DNA from: Thiodiazotropha sp040507225
GTDB taxonomy: Bacteria; Pseudomonadota; Gammaproteobacteria; Chromatiales; Chromatiaceae
Direction of reading: 5' to 3'
Length of the DNA: 64,000 nt
Assembly: GCA_040507225.1 (NCBI GenBank)
Contig: JBEVVG010000001.1
Location: 806,001 to 870,000, forward strand
Positions 17,957 through 26,413 of this stretch are shown here, one piece after another. Under the pieces are notes generated by a model. The model was not told the origin of the DNA and made no database searches. It saw only the letters and a program-made list of their open reading frames with translations. Both the position numbers and the translations under genes were made by a program. Position 1 is the first letter of the stretch; each line of letters opens with the position of its first letter.

Positions 17957-18960
17957 GTCTGTACGACCAACTGCGCCAGGGTCCCTATCGCTTCGATTTC
18001 TATCAGGCGATGAGGCGACTGGAGTGCGCCTATCCGGACAAACCCCGGCTGGGTGAATCCCGCCATGCCCGGGATGACAATATTCGCCTGGGTCAGGATC
18101 CGACCATGGCCTTCCAACCCTCCACCCTGTCTTCGTTCCGTGAGGGAAAGGATGGTATCCCACCACGCCTGGGAGTGTACTTCTTCGGCCTGTTCGGACC
18201 GAATGGCCCCCTGCCGCTGCATCTCACCGAGTACGTCTACGAACGCATAAACAACCATCGGGATGCCACCCTCGTACAGTTCCTCGACCTGTTTCATCAT
18301 CGCCTGTTGAGCCTCTTCTATCGGGTATGGGCGGACTGTCAACCGACCGTCAGCTATGATCGTCCCGAGCAGGACCGCTTCGGTGATTACCTGGGTTCCC
18401 TGTTCGGTATCGGCACCGAACATCTGCAACTGCGCGATGCCATGCCGGACCTGGCAAAACGCCACTATGCGGGGCGACTCGCCTGCCAGACCCGAAATGC
18501 GGAGGGACTGGAGGCGATCCTGAGGGATTTTTTCCGCCTGCCGGTGCGTATCGACGAGTTTGTCGGCTGTTGGATTGATCTGCCGGACAACAGCCGTTGT
18601 CAGCTGGGACTGTCCGATGAGATCAGCACCCTGGGATCCACCATCATCCTCGGAGATCGGGTCTGGCAAGGCCAACATAAATTTCGCATCGTGCTGGGGG
18701 CTCTGGACTTTACCCAGTACCAGCGCATGCTGCCGGGTGGTGAGAGCCTGAAACGGCTGATCGCGGTGGTGAAAAACTACATCGGTGACGAATTGGACTG
18801 GGAACTGCAGTTGATCCTGGCCGAAGCGGAAATACCACCGCTGCAACTCAACGGCACAAGCCAGCTGGGCTGGACCAGCTGGTTGGCACAACAGCCCCTG
18901 GGACGGGATGGTGACGATCTCACCCTCCACCCCTTAGTGTGGCGCAACCAAGTAAACTGA
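17920..18960 (+). CDS. tssG: T6SS baseplate subunit TssG
   Basis: 346 residues. The TssG pattern is clear: LRQGPYRFDFYQAMRRLECA, then RLGQDPTMAFQPSTL, LGVYFFGLFGPNGPLPLHLTEYV split over the core strand, HRLLSLFYRVWADCQP and, near the C-terminus, GDELDWELQLILAEAEIPP. It forms the TssE-F-G wedge with TssK. Its start lies within the tssF 3' end, suggesting translational coupling, and clpV follows after 13 bases. Confidence 0.95.
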   Translation: MAGQAGSETHALGLYDQLRQGPYRFDFYQAMRRLECAYPDKPRLGESRHARDDNIRLGQDPTMAFQPSTLSSFREGKDGIPPRLGVYFFGLFGPNGPLPLHLTEYVYERINNHRDATLVQFLDLFHHRLLSLFYRVWADCQPTVSYDRPEQDRFGDYLGSLFGIGTEHLQLRDAMPDLAKRHYAGRLACQTRNAEGLEAILRDFFRLPVRIDEFVGCWIDLPDNSRCQLGLSDEISTLGSTIILGDRVWQGQHKFRIVLGALDFTQYQRMLPGGESLKRLIAVVKNYIGDELDWELQLILAEAEIPPLQLNGTSQLGWTSWLAQQPLGRDGDDLTLHPLVWRNQVN

Positions 18961-18973
18961 GAGGCCTGACATC

Positions 18974-21715
18974 ATGAGCGAGATCAACCGTGTTGCCCTG
19001 TTCGGAAAATTGAACAGCCTCGGCTACCGGGCCATCGAGAGCGCAACCGTGTTCTGTAAGATGCGCGGTAACCCCTACGTGGAACTGGTGCACTGGTTCC
19101 ATCAGGTCCTGCAACTGCAGGATTCGGACCTGCACCGCATCATCAAGCAGTTCAACCTGGAACCCTCCCGCCTGGCCAAAGACATCACCGACAGTCTGGA
19201 CGCCCTGCCCCGGGGCTCTACCTCGATCTCCGATCTCTCTTCTCATGTGGAAGAAGCCGTGGAGCGGGGTTGGGTGTACGGCACCCTGATGTTCGGCGAT
19301 GCCCAGGTACGTACCGGCTACCTGGTGGTGGGCATCCTCAAGACCAACAGCCTGCGTAACGCCCTGATACGCGTCTCCGATGAGTTCAAGAAGATCAGCG
19401 TGGATACGCTGACCGAGCGTTTTGACGAAGTGGTCGCTGGTTCTCCCGAAGAGGCGATGCGCGCCAACGACGGTTTCCAGATCGGCGGGGGCGCCGCACC
19501 GGGGGAAGCGAGCGGCGCCATGGCCCCGGCGCAGATGGGCAAGCAACAGGCGTTACACCAGTTTTCCGTGGACCTGACCGAACGGGCGCGCAACGGAGAG
19601 ATCGATCCAATCGTCGGGCGAGACGACGAGATTCGCCAGATCATCGACATCCTGATGCGACGTCGGCAGAACAACCCCATCCTGACCGGTGAGGCCGGTG
19701 TGGGCAAGACTGCGGTGGTTGAGGGCTTCGCCCTGCAGATCGCCCGGGGGGAGGTCCCCCCGCCACTGCAGGATGTCACCCTGAGGGTGCTCGACGTGGG
19801 CCTGCTGCAGGCGGGCGCCAGCATGAAGGGTGAATTCGAGAATCGCCTCAAACAGTTCATCGAAGAGGTACAGTCTTCGGAAAAACCGATCATCCTGTTC
19901 ATCGACGAAGCACACACCCTGATCGGCGCCGGCGGCAGCGCCGGAACCGGGGATGCGGCCAACCTGCTGAAACCGGCCCTGGCGCGGGGCACCCTGCGCA
20001 CCATCGCAGCCACCACCTGGGCCGAGTACAAAAAATACATCGAGAAGGACCCCGCCCTGACCCGGCGTTTCCAGGTGGTGCAGGTGGATGAACCGGACGA
20101 GGAGCGGGCAATTCGCATGATGCGGGGCGTCGCCGGTACCCTGGAGCAGCACCACCGGGTGCAGATCCTCGATGAAGCCCTGGATGCCTCGGTGAGGCTC
20201 TCCCACCGCTACATCCCAGCGCGCCAACTGCCTGACAAGTCAGTCAGCCTGCTCGACACCACCTGCGCCCGGGTCGCCATCAGCCAGGCCGCGGTTCCGG
20301 CGGAGGTGGACGACAGCCGGCGCCGGATCGAGGCCCTGGAAACGGAACTGGAGATCATCGGACGGGAAAAGGCGATCGGTCTGGATACTGAGGAACGGGA
20401 GCGCGTTTCCAATGAAAAGCTCGAGTTGGAGCGAGCCCGGCTGGAGCAACTCACCCAGCGATGGGAGGAGGAGAAGTCACTGGTTGAGCAGGTTCTGAAA
20501 ATCCAGCGTCAGCTCAAGGGAGAGAGCGACGACGACGAAGTCGCACCAGTCAGCGCCGATGCGGCAGCGGAGGATGCCGTTGAAGCGGGAGAAACTGCGG
20601 ATGCGGAGTCCGCTCCGGATATCCCCCCGGAGACTCTGCGCAGCGAATTGGCCGAATTGAAGGTCCGGCTGGAGGCGCTGCAAGGCGAAACCCCTCTGAT
20701 CCTGCCCAGCGTCGATGCCCAGGCGGTGGCCTCGGTGGTCGGTGACTGGACCGGTATTCCGGTGGGCCGGATGGTGAAGAACGAGATCGAGACCGTGCTC
20801 AATCTCAGCGATACCCTGGCCAAGCGGGTCATTGGACAGGACCATGCGCTGCAGATGATTGCCCGGCGCATCCAAACCTCACGCGCCAACCTGGACAACC
20901 CGAACAAGCCGATCGGCGTGTTCATGCTGTGCGGTCCCTCGGGTGTGGGCAAGACCGAGACCGGTCTGACCCTGGCGGAATCCCTGTATGGCGGTGAACA
21001 GAATGTCATCACCATCAACATGAGCGAGTTCCAGGAGGCGCATACCGTCTCCACCCTCAAAGGCGCACCCCCGGGTTATGTCGGATACGGCGAGGGCGGG
21101 ATACTCACCGAAGCGGTACGCCGCAAACCCTACAGCGTGGTGTTGCTCGATGAGGTCGAAAAGGCCCATCCGGATGTGCACGAGATCTTCTTCCAGGTCT
21201 TTGACAAGGGCTGGATGGAAGACGGTGAAGGGCGGCATATCGATTTCAAGAACACTTTGATCCTGCTCACATCCAACGTGGGCACGGAAATGATCGACAA
21301 TCTCTGCAAGGACCCGGACCTGATGCCTGAGCCCGACACCATCGCCCAGTCCCTGCGCGACCCGTTGCAGAAGGTGTTTCCCGCCGCCCTGCTCGGACGC
21401 CTGGTGGTGATCCCGTATTATCCGCTCAGCGATGAAGTATTGGCCAAGGTGGTCCGCCTGCAACTGGGTCGTATCCAGACCCGCATTCAGGCCAATCACG
21501 GCATTCCGCTGGAGGTCGACGACGAGGTCATCAAATTGATCATCAGCCGCTGTACAGAAGTCGAGAGTGGCGCAAGAATGGTGGATGCCATACTCACCAA
21601 CACCCTGTTACCGGAAATCAGCCGTCACATATTGATCGAGCAGATGGAAGGACGGCCGATTGAGCGGATCGGAGTGAATGTGCAGGATAACGAGTTCAAC
21701 TACCAGTTCACCTGA
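18974..21715 (+). CDS. clpV: T6SS AAA+ ATPase ClpV (TssH)
   Basis: 913 residues with two AAA+ modules. The first Walker A, GEAGVGKTAVVEG, is near residue 238 and Walker B, ILFIDEAH, near 308. The second Walker A, GPSGVGKTETGLT, is near 654 and Walker B, VVLLDEVEKAH, near 721. The ClpV-type N-domain contains HWFHQVLQLQDSDLHRI. An unusually acidic, alanine-rich insertion (about residues 515-550) extends the middle coiled-coil domain. ClpV pulls apart contracted TssB/C sheath for reuse. It follows tssG directly. Confidence 0.96.
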   Translation: MSEINRVALFGKLNSLGYRAIESATVFCKMRGNPYVELVHWFHQVLQLQDSDLHRIIKQFNLEPSRLAKDITDSLDALPRGSTSISDLSSHVEEAVERGWVYGTLMFGDAQVRTGYLVVGILKTNSLRNALIRVSDEFKKISVDTLTERFDEVVAGSPEEAMRANDGFQIGGGAAPGEASGAMAPAQMGKQQALHQFSVDLTERARNGEIDPIVGRDDEIRQIIDILMRRRQNNPILTGEAGVGKTAVVEGFALQIARGEVPPPLQDVTLRVLDVGLLQAGASMKGEFENRLKQFIEEVQSSEKPIILFIDEAHTLIGAGGSAGTGDAANLLKPALARGTLRTIAATTWAEYKKYIEKDPALTRRFQVVQVDEPDEERAIRMMRGVAGTLEQHHRVQILDEALDASVRLSHRYIPARQLPDKSVSLLDTTCARVAISQAAVPAEVDDSRRRIEALETELEIIGREKAIGLDTEERERVSNEKLELERARLEQLTQRWEEEKSLVEQVLKIQRQLKGESDDDEVAPVSADAAAEDAVEAGETADAESAPDIPPETLRSELAELKVRLEALQGETPLILPSVDAQAVASVVGDWTGIPVGRMVKNEIETVLNLSDTLAKRVIGQDHALQMIARRIQTSRANLDNPNKPIGVFMLCGPSGVGKTETGLTLAESLYGGEQNVITINMSEFQEAHTVSTLKGAPPGYVGYGEGGILTEAVRRKPYSVVLLDEVEKAHPDVHEIFFQVFDKGWMEDGEGRHIDFKNTLILLTSNVGTEMIDNLCKDPDLMPEPDTIAQSLRDPLQKVFPAALLGRLVVIPYYPLSDEVLAKVVRLQLGRIQTRIQANHGIPLEVDDEVIKLIISRCTEVESGARMVDAILTNTLLPEISRHILIEQMEGRPIERIGVNVQDNEFNYQFT

Positions 21716-21761
21716 TGTATGGTCTTTCTTGAAGGATGTCTGTTTCGATACCTGTGAACCT

Positions 21762-23237
21762 ATGAAGATAACCCTCACAGTCACCCAAGCCGCCGGTTTG
21801 CCTCCGGCCCAACCCATGTCGGTCAGTTTTGACGAGGACGGTGGGCGTATTGGTCGGCGTGCGGATAATGACTGGGTGCTACCGGATCCTGAGCGATTCA
21901 TATCCGGACACCACGCCCAGGTGATCTTTGCCGGGGACAGATTTCAGCTGCTCGACACCAGTTCCAACGGGGTGTTTCTCAACGGCGCATCAACCCCCCT
22001 GGGTAAGAACAATCAGGTGGAACTCAAGGATGGTGACCGGATCACCATCGGGGAGTATGAAATCCAGGTCTCGCTACCCAAACCTCCTCAAAATGCGGCC
22101 ATTGAGCAGTCATTCGAAAGCCTGGACGATCCCTTTGCGGCACTCTCGGAACAACATGCCGGCAATGCCCTGGATCAAGCCTTCCCACCCCCCCAGGAGA
22201 CGCCCTCCACGGCCCCTCCCCTGGAAGAGAATTCCTACCAGCTGGAAGAGTCTGAACCCCGGGACTTCACCCTGAGCGAGCCTCAGGAAGCGGGCCCGAC
22301 GATTCCCCCCGCGTCAGATCACACTTCGGATCTCAACGCCTATTTCAATCAACCCGCGCCGATTCCGGAAGATTGGGACATCGACGAGCCCGCGCGTCCT
22401 GCAATCCCCGAGGATGAACAAGCATCCGCACCCGAAATACTCCCGCCTCTGGAACAGCCCGAAACACCGGCTCCGCCTCCGCCTCCCCCTCCGGCCTGGG
22501 AAGAAGCACCGGTTACTCCGCCTTCCAAACCCCGTCCCGGACAGAGCGGAAAACCGGCTGCGCCCAGCCCAACGCCGCCAAAACCCCGTGAAACGCCAGC
22601 GGCACCCAGCCACCCAGGGGACGAAGCGGCAATGCGCCAGGCCCTGGCGGAAGGACTGGGAATTCCAGCCAGTCATCTTCAGGAACAACCCTTGGCCACA
22701 CTGCTACAGACCCTGGGGCAGATCCTGCGAATCAGCACGGAAGGTCATATGTCCCTGCTCAGGGTGCGCGCGCAGATCAAAGGCGAGTTCCGCATGAATC
22801 AGACCATGATCAAAGCGGTTGAGAACAATCCCCTGAAATTCTCCATCAACACCGACGAGGCGTTGCAACAACTCCTCAATCCCAATACAGGCAGCGGCTA
22901 CCTGACGGCCGTGGCCGCATTTGAGGAGGCCCATGAGGATATCGAGGCTCACATGATGGCCGTTATGGTCGGCATGCAGGCAGCGCTCAAGGTGGTGTTG
23001 CAGCGTTTCAAACCGGAAATTCTGGAGCAGCGCCTGGGACAATCGGCGCTCCTGGAGAGACTCCCCCTGTACCGCCGCGCCAAGACCTGGGATCTATTCA
23101 CGGCACTCTACCAGGAGATCGCCACTGAGGCTGAAGACGACTTCCACCAACTGTTTGGCCGCACATTCAGTCAGGCCTATGAAGACCAGATACGCCGTCT
23201 GGAGGCGCTCAAGAGCGCAGATCCCAGTGGCCTGTAA
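21762..23237 (+). CDS. tagH: T6SS FHA-domain protein TagH (ImpI/Fha)
   Basis: 491 residues from the ATG at 21762 (MKITLTVTQAAGLPPAQPM). An upstream ATG at 21678 would overlap clpV and lacks family support. The FHA phosphothreonine-binding domain spans about residues 10-95, with RIGRRADNDWVLPDPERFIS, then GHHAQV and SSNGVFLNG. A long proline/glutamate-rich linker follows (about 150-290). The C-terminal TagH domain includes LRVRAQIKGEFRMNQTMIK and NPLKFS. Fha proteins recruit phosphorylated partners to trigger assembly, which fits the PP2C phosphatase gene further along the operon. Confidence 0.93.
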   Translation: MKITLTVTQAAGLPPAQPMSVSFDEDGGRIGRRADNDWVLPDPERFISGHHAQVIFAGDRFQLLDTSSNGVFLNGASTPLGKNNQVELKDGDRITIGEYEIQVSLPKPPQNAAIEQSFESLDDPFAALSEQHAGNALDQAFPPPQETPSTAPPLEENSYQLEESEPRDFTLSEPQEAGPTIPPASDHTSDLNAYFNQPAPIPEDWDIDEPARPAIPEDEQASAPEILPPLEQPETPAPPPPPPPAWEEAPVTPPSKPRPGQSGKPAAPSPTPPKPRETPAAPSHPGDEAAMRQALAEGLGIPASHLQEQPLATLLQTLGQILRISTEGHMSLLRVRAQIKGEFRMNQTMIKAVENNPLKFSINTDEALQQLLNPNTGSGYLTAVAAFEEAHEDIEAHMMAVMVGMQAALKVVLQRFKPEILEQRLGQSALLERLPLYRRAKTWDLFTALYQEIATEAEDDFHQLFGRTFSQAYEDQIRRLEALKSADPSGL

Positions 23238-23264
23238 TATTGTATAGAAGGAACCGAAGAAAAA

Positions 23265-23729
23265 ATGACCATCATAGCCATGAAAAACCTCAAACTGATC
23301 GGCCTGCTCTGCCTGGTGATGCTGACCGGCTGTTCGAGTGTCTCCAGTGTGACGGCAACCCTGCACGCGAACAAACAGGTAAACCCCGACCTCAACGGAA
23401 GACCTTCTCCGATTGCGGTGCGCGTCTATGAGTTGAAATCCCTGAGTGTGTTCAACAGTTCCGACTTCTTCAATCTGTTCGAGCAGGATGTGGCACTGCT
23501 TGGCGACGAGATGCTGATGCGTGATGAATTACACTTTCAGCCTGGGGAAACCAAGGAGTTGGACCGGGATCTGCAACCCGACACCCGTTACATCGGAGTG
23601 ATCGGCGCCTATCGCGACATCGAGGACGCCACCTGGCGGCGTTCCATCGAGGTCGAGCCGGAAGAGGAAAATGATCTCTCCATCTACTTCGGTGAGTTGG
23701 GTATCACAATCCTGAGAAACCAAAAGTAA
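23265..23729 (+). CDS. tssJ: T6SS outer-membrane lipoprotein TssJ
   Basis: 154 residues with a lipoprotein signal peptide and lipobox LTGC (Cys23). The mature part has the TssJ transthyretin-like pattern: PIAVRVYELKSLSVFNSSDF, LFEQDVALLGDEML and the final strand GELGITILR. TssJ anchors the TssL-TssM complex to the outer membrane by binding the TssM periplasmic domain. An alternative ATG at 23280 (MKNLKLIG) would give a shorter signal sequence. TssK follows after 9 bases. Confidence 0.93.
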   Translation: MTIIAMKNLKLIGLLCLVMLTGCSSVSSVTATLHANKQVNPDLNGRPSPIAVRVYELKSLSVFNSSDFFNLFEQDVALLGDEMLMRDELHFQPGETKELDRDLQPDTRYIGVIGAYRDIEDATWRRSIEVEPEEENDLSIYFGELGITILRNQK

Positions 23730-23738
23730 GAGAAGCCC

Positions 23739-25073
23739 ATGTCTTGGATGTCCCGCATCGTCTGGTCAGAGGGAATGTTCCTCAGACCACAACATTTCCA
23801 GCAGCAGGAGCGCTTCCTGGAACACCATATCCAGGCGCGCTGTTCCGACCTGCAACCGTTCAGCTGGGGCTTCACCCATCTCAAGCTCGACCGACAGGCA
23901 CTCGCCCTTGGACGACTGGCCATAACCTCCTGTCGCGGCGTGCTGCCGGATGGAACCACCTTCGACGTCCCGGCCCATGACGACCCGCCACCGCCTCTCG
24001 AGATTCCGGCGGACCGCAAAGGCGCGGTGGTTTATCTGGCGCTGCCTCTGTCCCGCCCGGGCGCCGCGCAGTTCCGTTATTCCAGTCAGGAAGCCGGGCT
24101 GGAGCGCTATCTGGTGGATGAGATCGAAACCAAGGATGATATCGCCGGCTCTTCGAACGCCTCCAATTTACAGGTCGCCAAGCCGATCCTCAGGTTGCTG
24201 CACGGGGATGCGGAACTTGAAGAATTCGCCCATCTCGCCATCACCCGGGTGGTAGAACGCCGCTCGGATGACATGCTGGTACTGGATGAGGAATTCATAC
24301 CCCCCTGCCTTGACTGCGAGGTTTCGGCCCGCCTCTCAAGCTATGTGAAAGAAATCGAGGGTCTGCTGCATCACCGCGCGGATGCCATCGCGGCGCGCCT
24401 GGTCGACGGCGGAAAAGGCATTGCCGAGGTCGCCGACTTTCTCATGCTTCAGGTGGTCAACCGCTATGAGCCCCTGTACACCCACTACACTCAGCGGATT
24501 CCTCTGCATCCGGTCCTGTATTACGAAACCTGCCTCGCACTGGCCGGGGAGCTGGCCACCTTCACCAGCACCAACAAACGCCCGCCCCCCTTCCCGGTCT
24601 ACCAGCACCAGGCCCTTCAGGAGACCTTCACACCGGTCATCCGGGAACTGCGCCGTTCTCTGAGCATGGTATTGGAACAGAAGGCGGTTCCGATTCCTCT
24701 GGAAGAACGAAAATACGGTATTCGTGTTGCCGGGATCTCCGACCGCAAACTGCTCACCGACGCCAATTTCGTTCTCGCGGTAAACGCCAATATGGCCGCG
24801 GACGCGCTGCAAAAGCGTTTCCCCAGTCAAAGCAAGATCGGGCCGGTCGAGAAGATCCGCGACCTGGTCAATCTGCAACTGCCCGGTATTGGTCTGCGCA
24901 CTCTGTCTGTTGCCCCCAGACAGATCCCATACAACGCAGGCTTCAGTTATTTCGAGCTGGATAAAAACAATGACTATTGGAACCTGCTTGAAACCTCAGG
25001 AGGATGTGCCATACATATAGGAGGCGAATTCCCGGGCCTGGAACTCGAACTGTGGGCCATAAAAGGTAGCTGA
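23739..25073 (+). CDS. tssK: T6SS baseplate-membrane connector TssK
   Basis: 444 residues, the usual length. Opens with IVWSEGMFLRPQHFQQQERF, the TssK signature, followed by FSWGFTHLKLDRQALALGR. It ends with AFSYFELD-like residues and an IHIGGEFPGLELELWAIK tail. TssK trimers link the baseplate wedges to TssL and TssM. The gene is two bases from tssL, so these membrane-complex genes form one translational block. Confidence 0.95.
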   Translation: MSWMSRIVWSEGMFLRPQHFQQQERFLEHHIQARCSDLQPFSWGFTHLKLDRQALALGRLAITSCRGVLPDGTTFDVPAHDDPPPPLEIPADRKGAVVYLALPLSRPGAAQFRYSSQEAGLERYLVDEIETKDDIAGSSNASNLQVAKPILRLLHGDAELEEFAHLAITRVVERRSDDMLVLDEEFIPPCLDCEVSARLSSYVKEIEGLLHHRADAIAARLVDGGKGIAEVADFLMLQVVNRYEPLYTHYTQRIPLHPVLYYETCLALAGELATFTSTNKRPPPFPVYQHQALQETFTPVIRELRRSLSMVLEQKAVPIPLEERKYGIRVAGISDRKLLTDANFVLAVNANMAADALQKRFPSQSKIGPVEKIRDLVNLQLPGIGLRTLSVAPRQIPYNAGFSYFELDKNNDYWNLLETSGGCAIHIGGEFPGLELELWAIKGS

Positions 25074-25075
25074 CA

Positions 25076-26398
25076 ATGGATCACGACGACCCATTTGGCA
25101 TGAAGCCCAACGAAGCCGGTGACCGCACGGTGTTGCGTCCCAGACCCGGAGGGAAGGGTCCCGTGACCCCACCCCGCCCCGCCGCGCCCGAACCACCCCC
25201 CTCACCGGCGCCTCGGGGACCCGCGCCCAGCCTGCCCACCCGTCACGGCGCCAACAAACTGGAGATCGCCGCATCAGCTCTGCTGTCCATGCTCGGCCGA
25301 TTACGGGAGACCTCTTCCCATCCGGATCCCGCCTCCCTGAAACAATCGATCATCGATAAAATCCATCAGTTCGAACACAAGGGTCAGGAGCTGGGCGTGG
25401 AGCGGGAAACCCTGTTCTGGGCTCGCTATACCCTGTGCACCGCGATCGACGAAATGGTGCTTTCAACCCCCTGGGGAAACCAGGGTGTGTGGCGCAACCA
25501 GAGTCTTCTGGTGACCCTGCACAATGAAGCCTGGGGGGGCGAGAAATTTTTTCAACTGCTGCAGAAATTACTCCAGAACCCCTCCAAGAACCTGGAACTG
25601 CTCGAACTGATGTATATCTGTTTGAGTTTCGGTTTCGAGGGACGCTACCGCCCACTGCCGGACGGTTATGCACAACTTCAAACCCTGCGGGACAACCTCT
25701 ACCGCACCATTCGCAATCTCCACGAGGAGTATGAGCGGGATCTGTCCGGTCACTGGCAGGGTTTGGCGCTGAAACAGAATGCCCTGGTTCAATACGTTCC
25801 CCTGTGGGTGGTGGTGGCGATATCCAGTGTAATTCTGCTGCTCATGTATTCCGGTTTCAGCCTCAGTCTCAACGTCAAATCCGACCCGGTTCACGCGCAA
25901 CTCCACAACATCGCGCGCAATGTCCAGACCGTGGTGGAGCGCAAGCCGCCACCGCCGCCGGTGGTACCCCGCCTGACCCTGCGCAGCCTGCTGGCCAATG
26001 AGATCGCCAACAACCAGGTGAGCGTCGAGGAGGACTATGCGGAAGGCCGTGTGAGCATCGCCGGTGATGGACTGTTCGCCTCCGGCAGCGTGGCGGTGAA
26101 TTCCCAATATCTGCCGCTGCTGGAACGGATCGCCCAGTCCATGGATCAACTCGACGGCGAGATCCTGGTAGTCGGACATACCGACAATGTACCGATCCGC
26201 AGCCTGCGTTATCCCTCGAACTGGCACCTGTCCCGGGCACGCGCCGAGTCGGTCGCAAAAATCCTGGCATCGGAAATCTCCCAGCCGGCACGTATTCAGA
26301 GCGAAGGCCGGGGTTCCGCGGAACCGCTGGCCTCCAATGACACCTCAGAGGGGCGGGCGCGTAACCGGCGCGTCGAGATCACTCTGATCAAACAATAG
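25076..26398 (+). CDS. tssL: T6SS inner-membrane protein TssL with C-terminal OmpA-like domain
   Basis: 440 residues. A proline-rich N-terminus (about 20-55) is followed by the DotU/IcmH cytoplasmic domain with RETLFWARYTLCTAIDEMVL and WGGEKFFQLLQ. A single transmembrane helix lies at about 242-264. The periplasmic tail carries an OmpA/MotB peptidoglycan-binding domain: GHTDNVPIRS, LSRARAESVAKIL and ARNRRVEITL. This extended TssL class anchors the system to the cell wall itself. It pairs with TssM, whose gene starts 15 bases later. Confidence 0.95.
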   Translation: MDHDDPFGMKPNEAGDRTVLRPRPGGKGPVTPPRPAAPEPPPSPAPRGPAPSLPTRHGANKLEIAASALLSMLGRLRETSSHPDPASLKQSIIDKIHQFEHKGQELGVERETLFWARYTLCTAIDEMVLSTPWGNQGVWRNQSLLVTLHNEAWGGEKFFQLLQKLLQNPSKNLELLELMYICLSFGFEGRYRPLPDGYAQLQTLRDNLYRTIRNLHEEYERDLSGHWQGLALKQNALVQYVPLWVVVAISSVILLLMYSGFSLSLNVKSDPVHAQLHNIARNVQTVVERKPPPPPVVPRLTLRSLLANEIANNQVSVEEDYAEGRVSIAGDGLFASGSVAVNSQYLPLLERIAQSMDQLDGEILVVGHTDNVPIRSLRYPSNWHLSRARAESVAKILASEISQPARIQSEGRGSAEPLASNDTSEGRARNRRVEITLIKQ

Positions 26399-26413
26399 GC
26401 TTTCACGAAAACC

